A stretch of DNA of 64,000 bases from Gamarada debralockiae (GCA_002803225.1 NXFV01000682.1:1-64000); one strand, 5' to 3'. Counted from the first letter of the stretch, positions 45,375-58,300 are shown. The notes: a model not told the origin generated them from the letters alone. Numbers and translations: made by a program.

Positions 45375-46691
45375 TTATTTCTTCTCTTCAGGTGGCCCGT
45401 GATTCTTCTTCGTGTCGTCTTGGTTAAGGATCTTCACCGCGTCTTTCGTATATATGTAACTCGCACCACTCCATACCGTTGTAGTCGCTACTAAATATCT
45501 GTCACCAATATTAGCGACATTCCCACACGCATAGGGAGAAGGTCTGATACTCACTGCATGGCAGTCATAGCTGCACTGACATCAGCAGTAACCAGCGGCA
45601 TTGCAGTCGTAGCCCCAATCAAAGCCAATTGCAGCGCTGTGTTGTATTTACTGATGGTAGTAGGATGGACCTCCGCAGAAGGGAGCGAGAAATCCCAATA
45701 CCGCGCAAATGTTTTTGGGGGAGGGAGCGATATCCACCTATAATAGATAGCTGATATAGCCAGACCTACGTCTCGGCCGAGGATGATTCCTGCAAGCCAG
45801 ACTGCAATCCCATGAATATTAGTCACTAATTCCTCATAAAAGACGAAGGAAAATGGTGGAGCAACTGACCAGGAAGTGTTCCCTTGATTGCAAGACACAC
45901 CGTCAAGATCGTCATGAGTGTTTTGTCTGCCATGGGATCAATCACCGTCCCAACCACAGTCTGGAGATTCCATCGTCTTGCAATCCATCCGTCAACTAGA
46001 TCTGTTATTCCAGCGTAGGCGAAGAGACTAATGGCCCAGGCATGGTGGTCATGTAGGACGAGGTAGCCGATGACAGGTGCTGCAATGAGACGAGAGAAGG
46101 TGAGGATGTTGGGGAGGGTGTAGATGTTTTCGTGGGGAGTGAGTTGTTTGAGGGCGTTTAAGATTGGCTTCTTCGGACTAGCCGGAAATTTACTAGAGAT
46201 ATGTCAGTCTCTGGTCATAAAGACTCACGTGCTCAATGAATCGAAGATAGGAGAGAGAGGTAGAATGTAGTCACGTGGTCAGACAGGGAGGCCCCTTATG
46301 CGTTGGGCGTAAAGGCATGAAGAGAATAACGCCTCCATACTTTGCGATACTATACGAAATAGGCTTCTTCCGTACCTCAGCTCATTTTCCGGTGGCTTTG
46401 ACGTCGAATATCCCATTCGTTTTCCTCCCGCAACAGTTGGCCGTTCACTCGGAGTAATGTTAGACTGCTTCAACCTTCTTTGATGAGGAAAACGTACCTA
46501 GAAAACAATTGGCTCGAATTCCTCGACGATGATAGACGCCATATCGCTGCTTTGTTTGAACATGCCGTTCCAGCTTTTGATGTTACCAGTTTGGCCAGAC
46601 CAAGTTTCGATTGCTGCAACGACGGATTCCTCGCCGCTCTCATCCAATGGCCTGCGCATGGTCTTGATATCTGCTGCCAAACCATCGCCAT
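45375..46691 (-). CDS. crd1: Cardiolipin synthase (CDP-alcohol phosphatidyltransferase)
   Basis: Four exons (46691-46498, 46192-45870, 45801-45555, 45498-45375) give 295 residues. The CDP-alcohol transferase motif DG(x)2AR(x)8G(x)3D(x)3D is exact, from Asp132 (VDGWIARRWNLQ) to Asp154 (IDPMADK). NIYTLPNILTFSRL before it and the later helices fit Crd1, which joins CDP-diacylglycerol to phosphatidylglycerol in the mitochondrial inner membrane. The N-terminal about 65 residues are Arg/Ser/Lys-rich without acidic residues (KAAIWRLSSSRNSSQLF), as expected for a mitochondrial presequence. Exon 1 is chosen because its phase and GTACGT donor fit exon 2. That leaves a 305-bp first intron, whose boundaries are the least certain part. 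Confidence 0.8.
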
Positions 46692-48575
46692 CACATCATC
46701 CGTCTCCTGATCGATGAGAGGATCAAATGTCACCTAAACAGCGAGCTCATTGGCCACCACTCTTCATGAAAAGGTTGTCATGTACTTTTCTCCCCAATCA
46801 AGGTTTTAGGCGACTGAAGCTCGCTAAAGAAACGCCAGAGACGCTTAGGCGCCTAACCAACCCAGTTCAGGGGTCCAAGCTTTCCATCGCCACGGCTCGA
46901 TTCACCCGTCCAACAACCAACCCAAAACCGCATCCCCCGAAATTTTAACATTTTACCTTTTGCACGACATATTTTTTGCATCGGAGTCTGTCTCGAATGG
47001 GAACAACATGGAAGTATCGATGCCGATTGAGTTTAATTCATAAAAACTAATGAACTTTCCGATGAGAGAGTTCAGGCCATGGGGTTTTAGTGGTTTTGCC
47101 GTTTGGAGTCTGGATCCTGATACATGAGCTTATTTCAAGGTTTTCTTTACTTTTCATTTCATTCGATGCTGAGGTTTGGTGCTGTTTGTTCCGCGTTCAT
47201 GTCGTTTCAACGTTCGATATCGGACTAAAACGTTCTGCTTTCGGGTTTGGACTTGACCATTTATCAGTCATCTAAAATGAGCTATCAAATATTGCTTTTT
47301 GCACGGCAGACCTGGCGCAAGGGGCCCTCATGGCATTTCCCGTTTACACCTGTATGATTCCCATCGGATAAGATCCTAAATGCACCTCGCCGGCACAGTG
47401 CCATGATTGCCATCATCATTCTCCTGAAAACGACATATCGCGTAAGCCCCCTTTTCCAAGAGCCTCCCCACTAGTTCAAATAGGACAGGGTTGCATTATA
47501 TCCTTGTATATATCCCGCAGACTCCCCATCACCTGGAATCTAGGTTTTCCCTCCATTCATCCAAACACTCACAACTCAACCCCCAAACTCTCCTCACAAC
47601 CCCGAGTCAGTCACCACCTCCCTCCTCGCGTCCTTCGCCTCAAACTCCCCAAATCCTCCAAAACATCCGAACATAGCATCCAAACATCCCCACAAGCCCA
47701 GTCTCCCGTCGGCGACCACAAACCCTCCGAATTGTCCGGGGCGGAGGAACACTATCTCGATCTGCACCACATTATGACGTGCACATCCGATGCGAATCCT
47801 TGAACAAGGTCGATCCCGTCCAGGAATACCGCCAAGAGATTTTGCAAGTCTGGACGCTTTAGGATTGAGTTTCCGTTGGCAAAATGCGTTGGATGCAAAC
47901 CACACTTGCTGGCATCTTGCCTTCCAACGTCCCTCCGTGCAGTTAGTTGGCCGTTGATTCACGCCTCATTTGTAGAATTGCAGGCATGTAAGAGCCCAGA
48001 CCCTTTCTCTACCCTGCTCGAAACTGCCCAATGTGCAATCTTACCATGACGTTTAAAGCCATGCGATGGAGATGAACTTTCTCTCTGATCTGATAACGGT
48101 CAAGTAGAAAATTTGCGTCAATGTAGAGCTGTCTCAAAATGATCTATGCTTCATCTTACTTACAGATGCTCCGTGAAACCACTATCCCATGTCCCATGAT
48201 ATCTTTGGGAATCTCAATCCGCTATCTCCCTATCTCCGCAGCCCTATATGCGTAAAGATACAATAGTACATTACATACATTACTGCCCTCAGCAGAAATG
48301 TTCTGTCCATGCTGTCTCGAGAGCGAGAGTGAGCAAGATGCAGAGAAATAAAATGGTTTGGCAAACACCCAAGAACCGATTCAATGTAAGAAATGTGCTG
48401 CAACCCCGTGCCATCAGTCCCACACGCCTGTTTTTGCTCCCTGATTCCGTCATATACGCCACCAAAACATCCATCCAAGTCTAGTACCGTTAAGGAAGTA
48501 TCGAAGACCAAATTATGTGCAAGTATAAGAAATTCGTAAACACAATGGAGCTTTCGCCTCACCCACCAGCTCCCC
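46692..48575. other. Gene-free interval (1.9 kb)
   Basis: Promoter of cardiolipin synthase on the left and 3' region of the WOPR gene on the right. A C/A-rich stretch near 47500-47760 gives proline-rich open frames with no family signature. No RNA gene seen. Confidence 0.45.
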
Positions 48576-49973
48576 TTAAGATGTTCCAGTGCTGGCCCAT
48601 TGTTGGTGCGGCATAGTCTGAGTCATAAAATGACCATGACCTGCGCTCGCATTTCCCATCGACCACATGTTTTCTGACTTCGCTAGAGTCTCCATGTGAC
48701 CGTAAGAGTTTGTGGGGTGTCGGTCATACGGGTTCTGCATGGTTGGTGTTGGCAGCGATCTTTGAGCAGTGTAGTTGTGGTGGGTGTTTGGGGTATCTTT
48801 GAGCGTGCTGTAGAATCCTCCCGATGAATATCCCGAGTCATTGGTGAGCTTGGAATCGTTGGATCCTGTGGAGATACCGGAAATGCCGGAATCGATTGAA
48901 CCTGATTGATCGGGACGACGGGCGAAGTTGGTGTTGACTGAAGGCATTTGCGAACGGTGGCTGTCAGAGTTGATGCCGATCACAGAATTGTAACGTTGCT
49001 GTTTGTAGCCTCCCATGTCATGGTTCTCGGGCTTGAGAGCTGGATATATGCCAGGAGCCGGGGCAAACTGCGTGCCATAGCCGCTGTTCGATCCATCGTT
49101 GTACGCAGAGTTTGGCGTCATCGCGTAATTGTTGAAGATACTGGAACTTTGTGGATAGGTAATTGGTGGTGTTGGCAAAGACATTGGACGATGCGAGATG
49201 CTCTGATTTGTCATTTCATAGCCACTGCGAGCATACGGGTACGCGTTATAAACTGATCTGTCGTCAATGCGGTCCAGATTGTCAATTTCGTCAATTGGAG
49301 TGCGGAAGTTTTGCTTTGTGACGAGGTCGGGTCGAGGAGTGATGTTTTGAAATCTGGGATCTTTAGAGGGTGTGCTGAATTTGTTGTTCATGACATCAGC
49401 GACGGTGTAGTATGAAACGAGATGGTGCGAGACTCCTCCCACTGTGACGCTGACAGTCTTCTTGACTAATCCTTCCTCCTTGAAACCGTAGGAATCAACG
49501 AGTGATCCAATCAAAGATCTTTCAGTCTCCTTGCTCAGGGAGTTGGAATTTGCTGAATCGAATGTCGAAGCAGCCGTTGAAGCCGCATTGTATCCACTGC
49601 TCATTCCACTGCTCAAACTTCCGTATGGTTCCGGTGCTTTGCTGATTCCAGGTGATCTCTTGCTGCGTTTCATGGCTCTCTTTTTCTCTCCTGGGGGAAA
49701 AGGACGCTCTAGTTCGCGATAGACGAGGAAGTTGCCTAGGATTCGACTTGGGCTCCATGGAACTCCATCGGTCCATCGTTTGATTCCGGAAGAGTGTTCT
49801 TCGTAAATGAAGACATTTCCGCTCTTGATGAGGCTGACTCGTTCTCGATCGTGGGGACGACGGGCGACGTGGTTGAGGGCACCGCTGAGGCAGGCTTCGA
49901 AAAGAAGGAGAGCATCTTGTGTCGACGCAATATGCCCATAGAAAGTAGGTGAAAGAGGTGATGCAGAGGCCAT
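48576..49973 (-). CDS. WOPR-domain (Gti1/Pac2) master transcription regulator, Ryp1/Wor1/Sge1 type
   Basis: A single exon gives 465 residues. WOPR box a fills residues about 10-95 (GHIASTQDALLLFEACLSG, HVARRPHDRERVSLIKSG, FIYEEHSSGIKRWTDG, WSPSRILGNFLVYREL), with PFPPGEKKRAMKRSKR as a likely nuclear signal at 91-106. Box b lies at about 155-200 (LVDSYGFKEEGLVKKT, VGGVSHHLVSYYTVADV). The remainder is a Ser/Asn/Tyr/Gln-rich activation-type tail. Members bind DNA directly and control morphology switching, conidiation, effector expression or secondary metabolism, often with autoregulation through a long upstream region. The frame stays open for 159 codons upstream but contains no ATG, so ATG 49973, adjoining the conserved domain, is the start. 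The orthologous name (reg1, sge1, ryp1) depends on lineage and is not given. Confidence 0.92.
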   Translation of the reverse strand: MASASPLSPTFYGHIASTQDALLLFEACLSGALNHVARRPHDRERVSLIKSGNVFIYEEHSSGIKRWTDGVPWSPSRILGNFLVYRELERPFPPGEKKRAMKRSKRSPGISKAPEPYGSLSSGMSSGYNAASTAASTFDSANSNSLSKETERSLIGSLVDSYGFKEEGLVKKTVSVTVGGVSHHLVSYYTVADVMNNKFSTPSKDPRFQNITPRPDLVTKQNFRTPIDEIDNLDRIDDRSVYNAYPYARSGYEMTNQSISHRPMSLPTPPITYPQSSSIFNNYAMTPNSAYNDGSNSGYGTQFAPAPGIYPALKPENHDMGGYKQQRYNSVIGINSDSHRSQMPSVNTNFARRPDQSGSIDSGISGISTGSNDSKLTNDSGYSSGGFYSTLKDTPNTHHNYTAQRSLPTPTMQNPYDRHPTNSYGHMETLAKSENMWSMGNASAGHGHFMTQTMPHQQWASTGTS

Positions 49974-52900
49974 TTTGGAGTCAAAAGAAGATTTCCGTTG
50001 TAAACTCTGAGGTTGTGGTGGGGTATTTAGGTTGGCATCAGACGACGTCGGAGAAGGTTCCTGATGTGGAAAGGAATATTCGACTTTGCTTCGACAGACG
50101 CTGGGAGCAAGGACTATATCAAGCTTCCGGTTGACGAAACTGGAGAGGTAGTCAAGGATGAGGATGATGGTTCGGTCCGGTGTGCGAGGTGTGGCAGATG
50201 GAGAGAAGTTGAGGTGTTTATGCCTTATGCGACTTGTGATGTCGCTTCCAGAATACGTTGGAAAGTCTGGGCCGAAAGTTGTTTCAACCGTGCAAGCGAA
50301 GGGAGGAGCATATGTAGATCGGTATATGGCAATTGGAAAAGTGCGATGGTTACGGTTGGGTTGCGACGGCAAGGATATCGATGTTCGAAGTGGGCTCCTT
50401 CCGCCTTGTAAAGAAAGTGTAAGGTTCTCAACACAAGCGGAAGTCGACAATTCAATTCCCCAAGACAGGAACCCTTGGAGGAGAAGAAAAAAATCAATGC
50501 GCTCTCAAGGAATTGACGAGTTTGTAGAATTGACTGATGATCCTGACCCTGGAAGAAGTATAGCTGTTGTTTATGTGAACAGAGCCAAGAGGAGTAGTCC
50601 AAGACTCGACAACTTGCGTTTCCCGAAGTCGTTTCAGACAGTTTGGAAGGTTTAACTTTAAGGCGCACGGAAGGGCTTATGAAGGTTTGCAGGTCCAACA
50701 ACGCTGGGAAAGTGCGTCGCGGCGCAGGGTTGCGGGGGAAGAAGTTACCAGACCCATCGATGCCGGGAGAGGGCAGTACTAATGGCCACGGCGACTACCG
50801 CAAGCGAAGCGTGGCCATGGCATTTTTCTCGGCCAGGGATGGGTTGTCAAGATTTGGGGGTTCCAGGACCAGGAGAGAAAGAGGTGGTGGAGTGGGAGTG
50901 GTAATAGCAAAGGAGAGTGTGTGGCGCGAGCGTTCGGGGTACATGGTACGGAGACGGCGCAGGCGCAGGGCATGGACATGGGTCAGGCCTCTTCAACCAT
51001 AGAGGTGAGAAGAAACAAGGTCAAGGATTGTGGGGAGCTAGGAGTTCTAGTAGGGGTAAGATGCCCCTAATTGATCCTAATCCGGATCCTGCACTCTTCT
51101 CAAATAGGCCTATTTTGTTACCAAATGTAAAACCATGTAGAGCTTCGTATGTGTATGTGTGGATTGTGCATCTCTGGACGCTTTGCCGGCGATATTTGGA
51201 AGCTTGGCGAGGAGATCAAGGGTGTCAGCGCTGAAGTGCACTATCTGCTGCCAAGATGCTGTGCTGTTGATGCAGCAGCGTATCTTTTAAATTAGATGCA
51301 AGATCTTCGCTTGTCCTGGGCCGCACAATTACCCAGCCACATTATTAAGGCGCATTTCATGTATATTTGGGTGCATGCCGTGGATTTCATATGGACAGCC
51401 TGCAAAGATTCATCTATGGTATCGTCAGTTTATAGGGCCTTTTCTGATGTGCCGTCTTTCTCCTTATATTTCCAGGACGGGAGTGGAAATTTGAGAAACT
51501 CAATCTATATTGCAAAGTCAATTCGGAGTTCCAGCGGGCGTGGTGACTGCGATGATTCGTCTTTCTAGATGTCAGGACTCTCACTAAGCCTCATGGCCTC
51601 GTAAGCGGCTCTGGCTGTAATATTTCTCCGTGGCCAGTATGAGAAAGTTGTCTCAGAAGTGGTGAAGTTGAAGAAATTTCTCCTCTCAACCTCCTCTTTC
51701 TTCAATGCTTTGTGCTGAGAGCCGGTGATGTCCCATTTGGATATTCTCCGAAGATATCCATATACATTACTGCCTTAGAGAACACGTCGCCGTTGTCGGA
51801 CAATAGCCAAGTGAATGATTGAGCAAAAAGAGCTGCGTTGATCCCTGGATTGTTGAGCAGGTGTTATGATGAACAGCTGCCACCAAGTCAAGATATGAGC
51901 GACTCGTCATCTTCGACAACTGTCGTCAGTCCAAGGTTATACTTTCGAAACAACCTTTATAAGAGCCGGCAGAATTGAAATCCCCGGGCTACAGGACTTC
52001 AAAGGCTAGGAAAATAAATAACCCAGGCCCATCGAACTTTTTTTGTATGATCCGTTGTTGCGTGCGGAGCAAACCCTGTGTGATTTGGTGCTGGCTTTTG
52101 TTATAAAAGCGTCTTCGGGTAGCCTAGAATGAGCTCTAATTCGAACAGGTTCAACTCCATGAATTGGCATCTTCAATTTTCGAGTTTCTTTTCACCAGGG
52201 TTTCCCTCTCTGCTATTCCTGTCCAGCTACACTTGCACATGCCTGAAATATACCCGTTTCCTAAAGAGGAAGTTGGGTAACTGCGCGTTTTGTCGCGCCA
52301 CGGTCAACCGGCTCAAGGCTATGGAAAGAAGCTGACGTCCATGCTCGTGGGAGCGTCCTCAGTAGTCGCCACCAGTCAATCGTGATCCAGCCAGTCGCGG
52401 ATTTCCTTTTTGCAAATCGAATCACACTTCCATATGTAGTGAGCTGCACGATCGCATCTGGATGTGAAACGTATAATATACATCGTAATCCGCAAGTCCG
52501 TAGGATCACATAGTAAGAAAGCATCACAGATGATAGAGGAACATCTCCATAAATATCTGTCATACCAGTGGCTGGGCAAAAATTGCAGAAGATCGCGCCA
52601 TATAGAACGTACCTGCAGCTCTGTAAAACTTTGGCATATTTTCTCGATGCAGAAACCCAACTCGTCTTGATCTTCCCTGCTTTGATCGTGATGGGCTTCA
52701 ATGTTGAACCTTTTCCCAGTCCGTCATGAAGGATCGAAGACCGGTAGATGCCATCAGTTGATCTACCGAGCCTAAAGAGACTGGGATGTCCAGGATCTTC
52801 AGGGTTCATTTGTGGGCTGTCTAGGATCATGCTAGATCATCTGAGATGGAGAACCAAATCGGAATTTAGGGCAAAAGGGTGTGCCTGTAAGGACAGAGCA

Positions 52901-55395
52901 TTTGAGGGGAGTGGTTGGAGTTGGACCAGAGGCGAAAGGTGGCTTGGTGGCTTAGAGGGGTTTGGAGGCTACCCTCCTGGTTGGGGTGTTCGGATTTGTT
53001 GTGAATAGCGTTCGGGTTTAAGGCTCCATTCCCAAGTCCATGGAATGTCCTTCAGAGTTACATTTGAACGTTTCGATGGTTTGAGAGGTCAGTTCTTTCC
53101 AGCCGTCAAAAGTACACGCGATGTAAGAGGTGCATTCAAGCAAAAAGTGCCACAAGAAAGCATTATTGACAAGGATGGCATATTAGTACCAAATTTGAGC
53201 GATTGGCCAGGACTTGCGGACCACTTTCCAAGTTGGTAATGTCGCCAAGGGCTTCATATTAAAGAAATCAAAACCTACGAATTCGAGGCTGCCCTCGGAC
53301 CCGTACGAACGGCGCGCGCACTCGCACCGAACGATTTGCGGACATTTTCTGCAAGTCCTTGTGCATTTGTCTGCCAAGCGCGAACCAATCAAGCGTCTAC
53401 GCATGCTCCCTTGCCGCGTGGTATCTGCATTTACCCATCATTGTGCAGAAGAGGGTTGCGAAAATCCCTGATCCATGAAATCAAGAGCGTGGTGGTGATT
53501 TGGAATTCAACTTGTCTAGAAAGAGGGATTCGCGCCGTTTTCTGTTCTTCAGCCTCGTTGGTAACGCATGGGCCACGGGTCCCCAGCCGAATATTACGAG
53601 AACAAAGGTACGCCGATCATAAGGAAAGAGCTCCTCCCAAGCGTCGTTACGCCAAGAGCAAACGCGTCGCCCATCTGTGGAAGCAGAAGGCATGCCATGC
53701 GAGTGTTTGAAAGATTATGCCGACTCCTTACAGTAATCCCATGCGATGCTTGTTACCAAATTCTTACCGAATCGGGAATGCCGCCACGCTAAATGCTTTT
53801 TATGTGTTTCAACGATAACTTCACCGAAGACTTTATCACGTGCATCGCATGGCGCAAATCCAGCCCTACCGCACCGAGCAACAGGATCACCCCGCTGCCG
53901 TCCATTTAGCTCGCTGGTATCTGATCCCAATACAGCTGAGACTCCAAACTACAACATGTCCCTCGTAATCAGACCAATCGCTCACAAGCCACAGGTTCGC
54001 CTTATGAAAGCCCTACTCGTCTAAATTCAAGCATGGAATTTTCCCGGGCCCAGAGCGATTTCCGATGGGGCTTCCGAACTCTCCGCCCGGGACCATCTAG
54101 TCGTAACAACTCCTACATGGTCCGTACCAGGTACAATCTTTGCAGTTTGGGACTTCCTTCACCTCCGAACATGGATGATAGACCCCTATGACGATAGTGG
54201 CTGCCACGGCGGGAGCGAAAGTCTGGGCAGTGACATCTGGCGGCTCATTTCGCACACTCGCTCAAGGCCGTCCCGTGCTCGGTAACTTCGATTTCACAAC
54301 TCGTCCGACCCAACCGTTCGGCTCCCACCACCCGCTTGCGAATGCTATTGGGTGAGGCCAATACGCAAATCACCAGCAATACGCAAATTTTTATTATATC
54401 TTAATCATAAATCCAAACATAGTTCCTAAAGTAAGGCTAGTGATAGCCTTTGTATGCTGCCATTATACTTAACTTAAATTTTTGAAATAAGTTAGTATTT
54501 GGTAGAGTTATAACTTGAGTAAAAATTTTGTGTACGGGTTGCTGGCTTATTTGCGCATTGACCACCCTCATCCAATACGTCTGGGTGTCGTGGTGGGAGC
54601 CGAACGATTATTGCAATCGTCTACACGACCAATATGTTGCCCAGAATCAAGATCCATGGCCATTTTGGCTTGATTGGTTCATACCTTCCCCCGTCCGGCC
54701 GGTAAGCAACGGAGCGGCAAGGATATTTTCTAATGCCGGACCAGGGTGCCTTGTCTTATCTAACTTGTCACTCGGTGTACCATTTCCTTTTCTAAAGTAC
54801 CGACGTCTTTGCTTTTCTCAGCGGAAGGTACTCCAATCTACATGCCCCTTTTCAATAGTACCTCTCATATCAGAGTCTTGACTTTTCCCATACTCTCAAG
54901 ACCCCACCAGATTCCTTGCTTCACAATGTTATAATCCCTTCAAGTCAATAATTGTAAGGATAATTAGGAAGGAGCCGGAGGAGGAGGGGGACCATGTTCG
55001 TTCACGGACCCTTCGACAGAGTTTGTCGGCCCGAACGATACTCGCCCAGCATACGTCGAAGTTGACGACAGCCGGTGCCACAAGACCGATCAATCTGCAA
55101 TTTGGATCACAGTGGCTTGCAATCACTCAATCGGCTTGGCAGGGTGTCAAGGAAGCAATTTTGCATGATCTGATTCTGCAAGTCAGAAAACGCCTCTCCA
55201 TCATGACAGAAACGCACCCTCGCCCTCCCCGCTGGCATCTTCCACAATGTTATGCGCACGAGTCATTAGCTGAGGGAAGCTCTGATTCTGATATGCAGGG
55301 GGTTGATGCCAGACTTTGTCCTTCCTAAATCGATACTGTGGGGATGTTTTCTCTCCATGAAATGTATGAGGTGTATTGAAGTGTCTTGTGCTCCA
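49974..55395. other. Long gene-free upstream region of the WOPR gene (5.4 kb)
   Basis: No recognisable gene on either strand except weak open frames (such as 52261-52830 on the minus strand). It lies between the start of the leftward WOPR gene and the 3' end of the leftward tdp1 gene. A foldback element lies at 54315-54606 and a CACGTG at 53837-53842. Very long upstream regions are known for fungal WOPR regulators such as WOR1 and RYP1. A long leader with an intron is possible but cannot be read from sequence. Confidence 0.55.
54315..54606. mobile_element. Foldback / MITE-like element, A/T-rich core, long inverted repeats
   Basis: Outer 17-bp arms CGTTCGGCTCCCACCAC (54315-54331) and its exact complement (54590-54606) are perfect. 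After a diverged spacer, inner arms match again: TTGGGTGAGG from 54348 against TTGGATGAGG inverted, ending 54575, followed by near-identical CAATACGCAAAT / CAATGCGCAAAT and CCAGCAA blocks leading into an A/T-rich core. The inner segment 54348-54575 (228 bp) is flanked by TA on both sides (54346-54347 and 54576-54577), as for Tc1/mariner-pogo elements. It has no coding capacity. Whether the true ends are the inner TA-flanked arms or the outer arms cannot be settled from one copy. Confidence 0.6.
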
Positions 55396-58300
55396 TCATG
55401 GTTCTACTCGTGTCCTCCGTGACTCCTGGTAAAACCAAGGTCTCTTCGTCCCGTATCTCTCACCGGGGACAATCATAGGCACTGGAACATAGCCACGGAA
55501 AATCTCCAAGCCAGGAGAGCCCTGATTATCAACATCACTTTCATTTGATGCTCCAACCTGAGTTCCTGATCCTCGTGCATCTTCTGGAACAGGAAAAATT
55601 ACTCCGCATTCCCAACTAACAAGCAAATTAGCAAACATTAAACCATTAGGTGATATATGATGATTAAAATAAAAAATGACTTACTTGCGACAATTGAGCT
55701 TTGGCTCTTTCGTAGTCTTGTCCTTGACCAGACGGCCCCTCAGAGTTGTCAGCGAAAGTTCACCGTATTCTGATTCGGTGCAAGAAGACGTTTAATGCCA
55801 AGAAAGAGAGTTTGGTGAAGGGGGATGTGCCACAGGGTTCATAGAACAGTAAGGCGAACATATTCTGATCGCCGATGGCAAGGTAGTGAAGCCTGCCAGT
55901 GACCAAGTCACCAAGGAAGAATCCTTGCGACATATGACGACCAGGTGGCCTTGCAAGGCTCCTTGTTCGCTTTGGGAGCGTGAGGCAAATTTACGGCACT
56001 CGTGCGCTAGCCTCCGCATCCGAAGGTCTAATTTGCACGTCAAGTGCGAAGAACGACAAGGAGTGAACTCAATGAGTGCGCCTCCGAGCAGGGCCAAAAT
56101 GGAATTTGGGGAACGGTCGGGGGAACATTCGGACCATGCCGGAGAGCTATTCGAAAGAAACCCCCAACTCACCACGCGCTTTCGGACAGATTCGCACTTC
56201 CTACGTATGCCCAAGCCCTACCCTTGTTACGGGGGTTTCTCGGTTGGACGAATATCATCTTGCTGTGTATCAAGATGCCTCTGCGACTTTTGGCATCTCG
56301 CATGAGATGTCGAGGGAATGTGTTGGAATCGTACCATTTTGATTGGAAGCAGATTGTACCAGCGGCCTACCAAAACAAAAGTCAGTTGCCATTTGATTGG
56401 TGCCAGTGAATGCAGCCCTTCAAAAGTGGGTGCTTGTTAATTCCTTCGGTAACTTACGCCAATGCCACCTTTGCTTTGCGCAACGGTCTCCTGGGTTGGG
56501 AAGTAGATTCGGAAACAGTCTTTGAGGCTATCCGAAAGTTTACGCTCAGCATCTGTCTCGGTGCCCGCTTTACCCCTTGAAGGCTTGTCTCCTCTCCATC
56601 CGTATTCTGTCGAACCGTCATTCCCTATTATTTCGCCTCGTCAGTCAAGCGTCAATCAATTCACCCATGAACGTTTATGCATAGCCGCCTCACGCTTCCG
56701 CGTCCTTGACTTGGCATATCAATCACGAGCTTCAAGATTCATTCGGCCCTCACCCAGCTTCACCAAGACAAAGCCAAGCGAAGCAACACGCAACGTAACA
56801 TGGGCCGGGGCCGAACGAATGAGACCTGACTTACCTTGCGCTGCGAGGTAAATCGCCTTTATGAAGCTTTCGTTAAGGCTGCCAATGGAGGCGGCATAGA
56901 TGGATGTCAGCAGGGATCTTGTTCTCTGCGGGAAAATGGAGAAAGGGGGTGCGTACCACAATGTCGATGCTAAGGTCTTCATCTGTGCCCAGGCCGAGAC
57001 TTCTCACTGCTGTACCGAGACCACAGTACCCTGTCAACTTCCAGTCCGTACCGGAGTGCGATCCTCCACTGTTCGAAGTTAGAATGTACCTAGGTTTCCG
57101 CGGAATCCCAGGAGGTAAATACTGACATGGAATGCACAAGTCGAATATGGGAAGTGCGTGTGAAGTCAAATCGACTCATGCTGTTGACGACTTTGGCATC
57201 CAGGCCCATTGCTCTGACAAAACGCAGGAGTTCCTTCCCAAACTCGCTGGTCCCACCGGGATCTGTGACCTTGTCTTCCCCGAGCCGTGGGAGATCAATC
57301 AAGAAACAAACCTGTACCCCGTGTCAGTGCTTTCGCGCATTGTGATCCAATGCACTCTGTAATCAAGGAGCATACATTTTCCATTATTCCGCTCTCGCCC
57401 CAGTCATAAGGCACAAGGTTAGCGCTGGGGACGACGACGCGAAGGTGGGTGGGGTGCGCCAGGAGTTGCAGCTTTGAGTGCATCTGGAGGAACCTCGAGT
57501 CAGCAATTGAACATATCTGGGGAGGAATAGATGCCCCGTCAACCCAGAGGCAAGTCCATTCCGGGAGAACTTGAACTTAAATCGTACATACCATGTTGAT
57601 ATTGCCCTCCAATGACGGGAAACAGAACCTATAATTCTTTGGGGCTCCATATTGAAGGTTTTGCTTCTAGTGACAGTCAGCACTCTATTGCGGACCGTCG
57701 AAGATCAAGGGTGATCTTGTCATTTTGGTGGTGGCTGGGGAAGACGACGAATGTAGACACGAAGCACTTTCCCTCCGTAGCTTTAGCAACGCCACTTAGT
57801 GAAATGATACTTCTGCGTCTAATATACCGTGGATAAGAGAGTTTGAAGTGGTAAAATGAATAAGGAAATTGGACGTCGGCCAAACGTGCAGCAGGGTGAA
57901 GATACTTTGCGTAGGGAGTGCAGAAGACCGCCACCTCGGGAGCTCGTTCTCCCCGTGAATCCTCTCTCTTTACTCAACGGTTGAGGAATGGTCTCAATCG
58001 TTGAGTGGATTTTGATGATTCATTCAACTCCGTCTGAGGCTGCCATAGACCACTTGGTCTCTGCTCGGAATAGCCGTCGTACGAGACAAGAGCCAGAAGA
58101 CATTTGTCGCAAATAAGCGCGAGAGAAGAGATACCGAAGAACGAAATCGTTTCAACTTACTTCTGCTTCGTCCCTGGCACCGAGTACCCAAATCACCTTG
58201 GTCTTGTTCAGCAGCTTCGTAGAGACCCAGTCAGGATCGACCTGAAAGGTACTTAAAACCGCAAGCTCCAGATCGTCCTTTTGGAAAACGTCCTCGATCT

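Noticed and set aside
46275..46318. Alternative short first exon of cardiolipin synthase starting at ATG 46318
   Set aside because: It also joins in phase, but needs a weak GTGACT donor and gives no mitochondrial presequence; the exon at 46691-46498 gives a basic Ser/Arg-rich leader and a GTACGT donor.
47491..47803. Pro/Ser-rich open frames
   Set aside because: They arise from C/A-rich composition in more than one frame and have no conserved motif.
49974..50450. 159-codon open extension of the WOPR frame upstream of its ATG
   Set aside because: It contains no ATG in frame and shows no family similarity; the conserved domain begins right after ATG 49973, so it is treated as leader.
52261..52830. 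189-codon minus-strand open frame upstream of the WOPR gene
   Set aside because: No recognisable motif, mixed composition and no splice-joined extension; probably chance.
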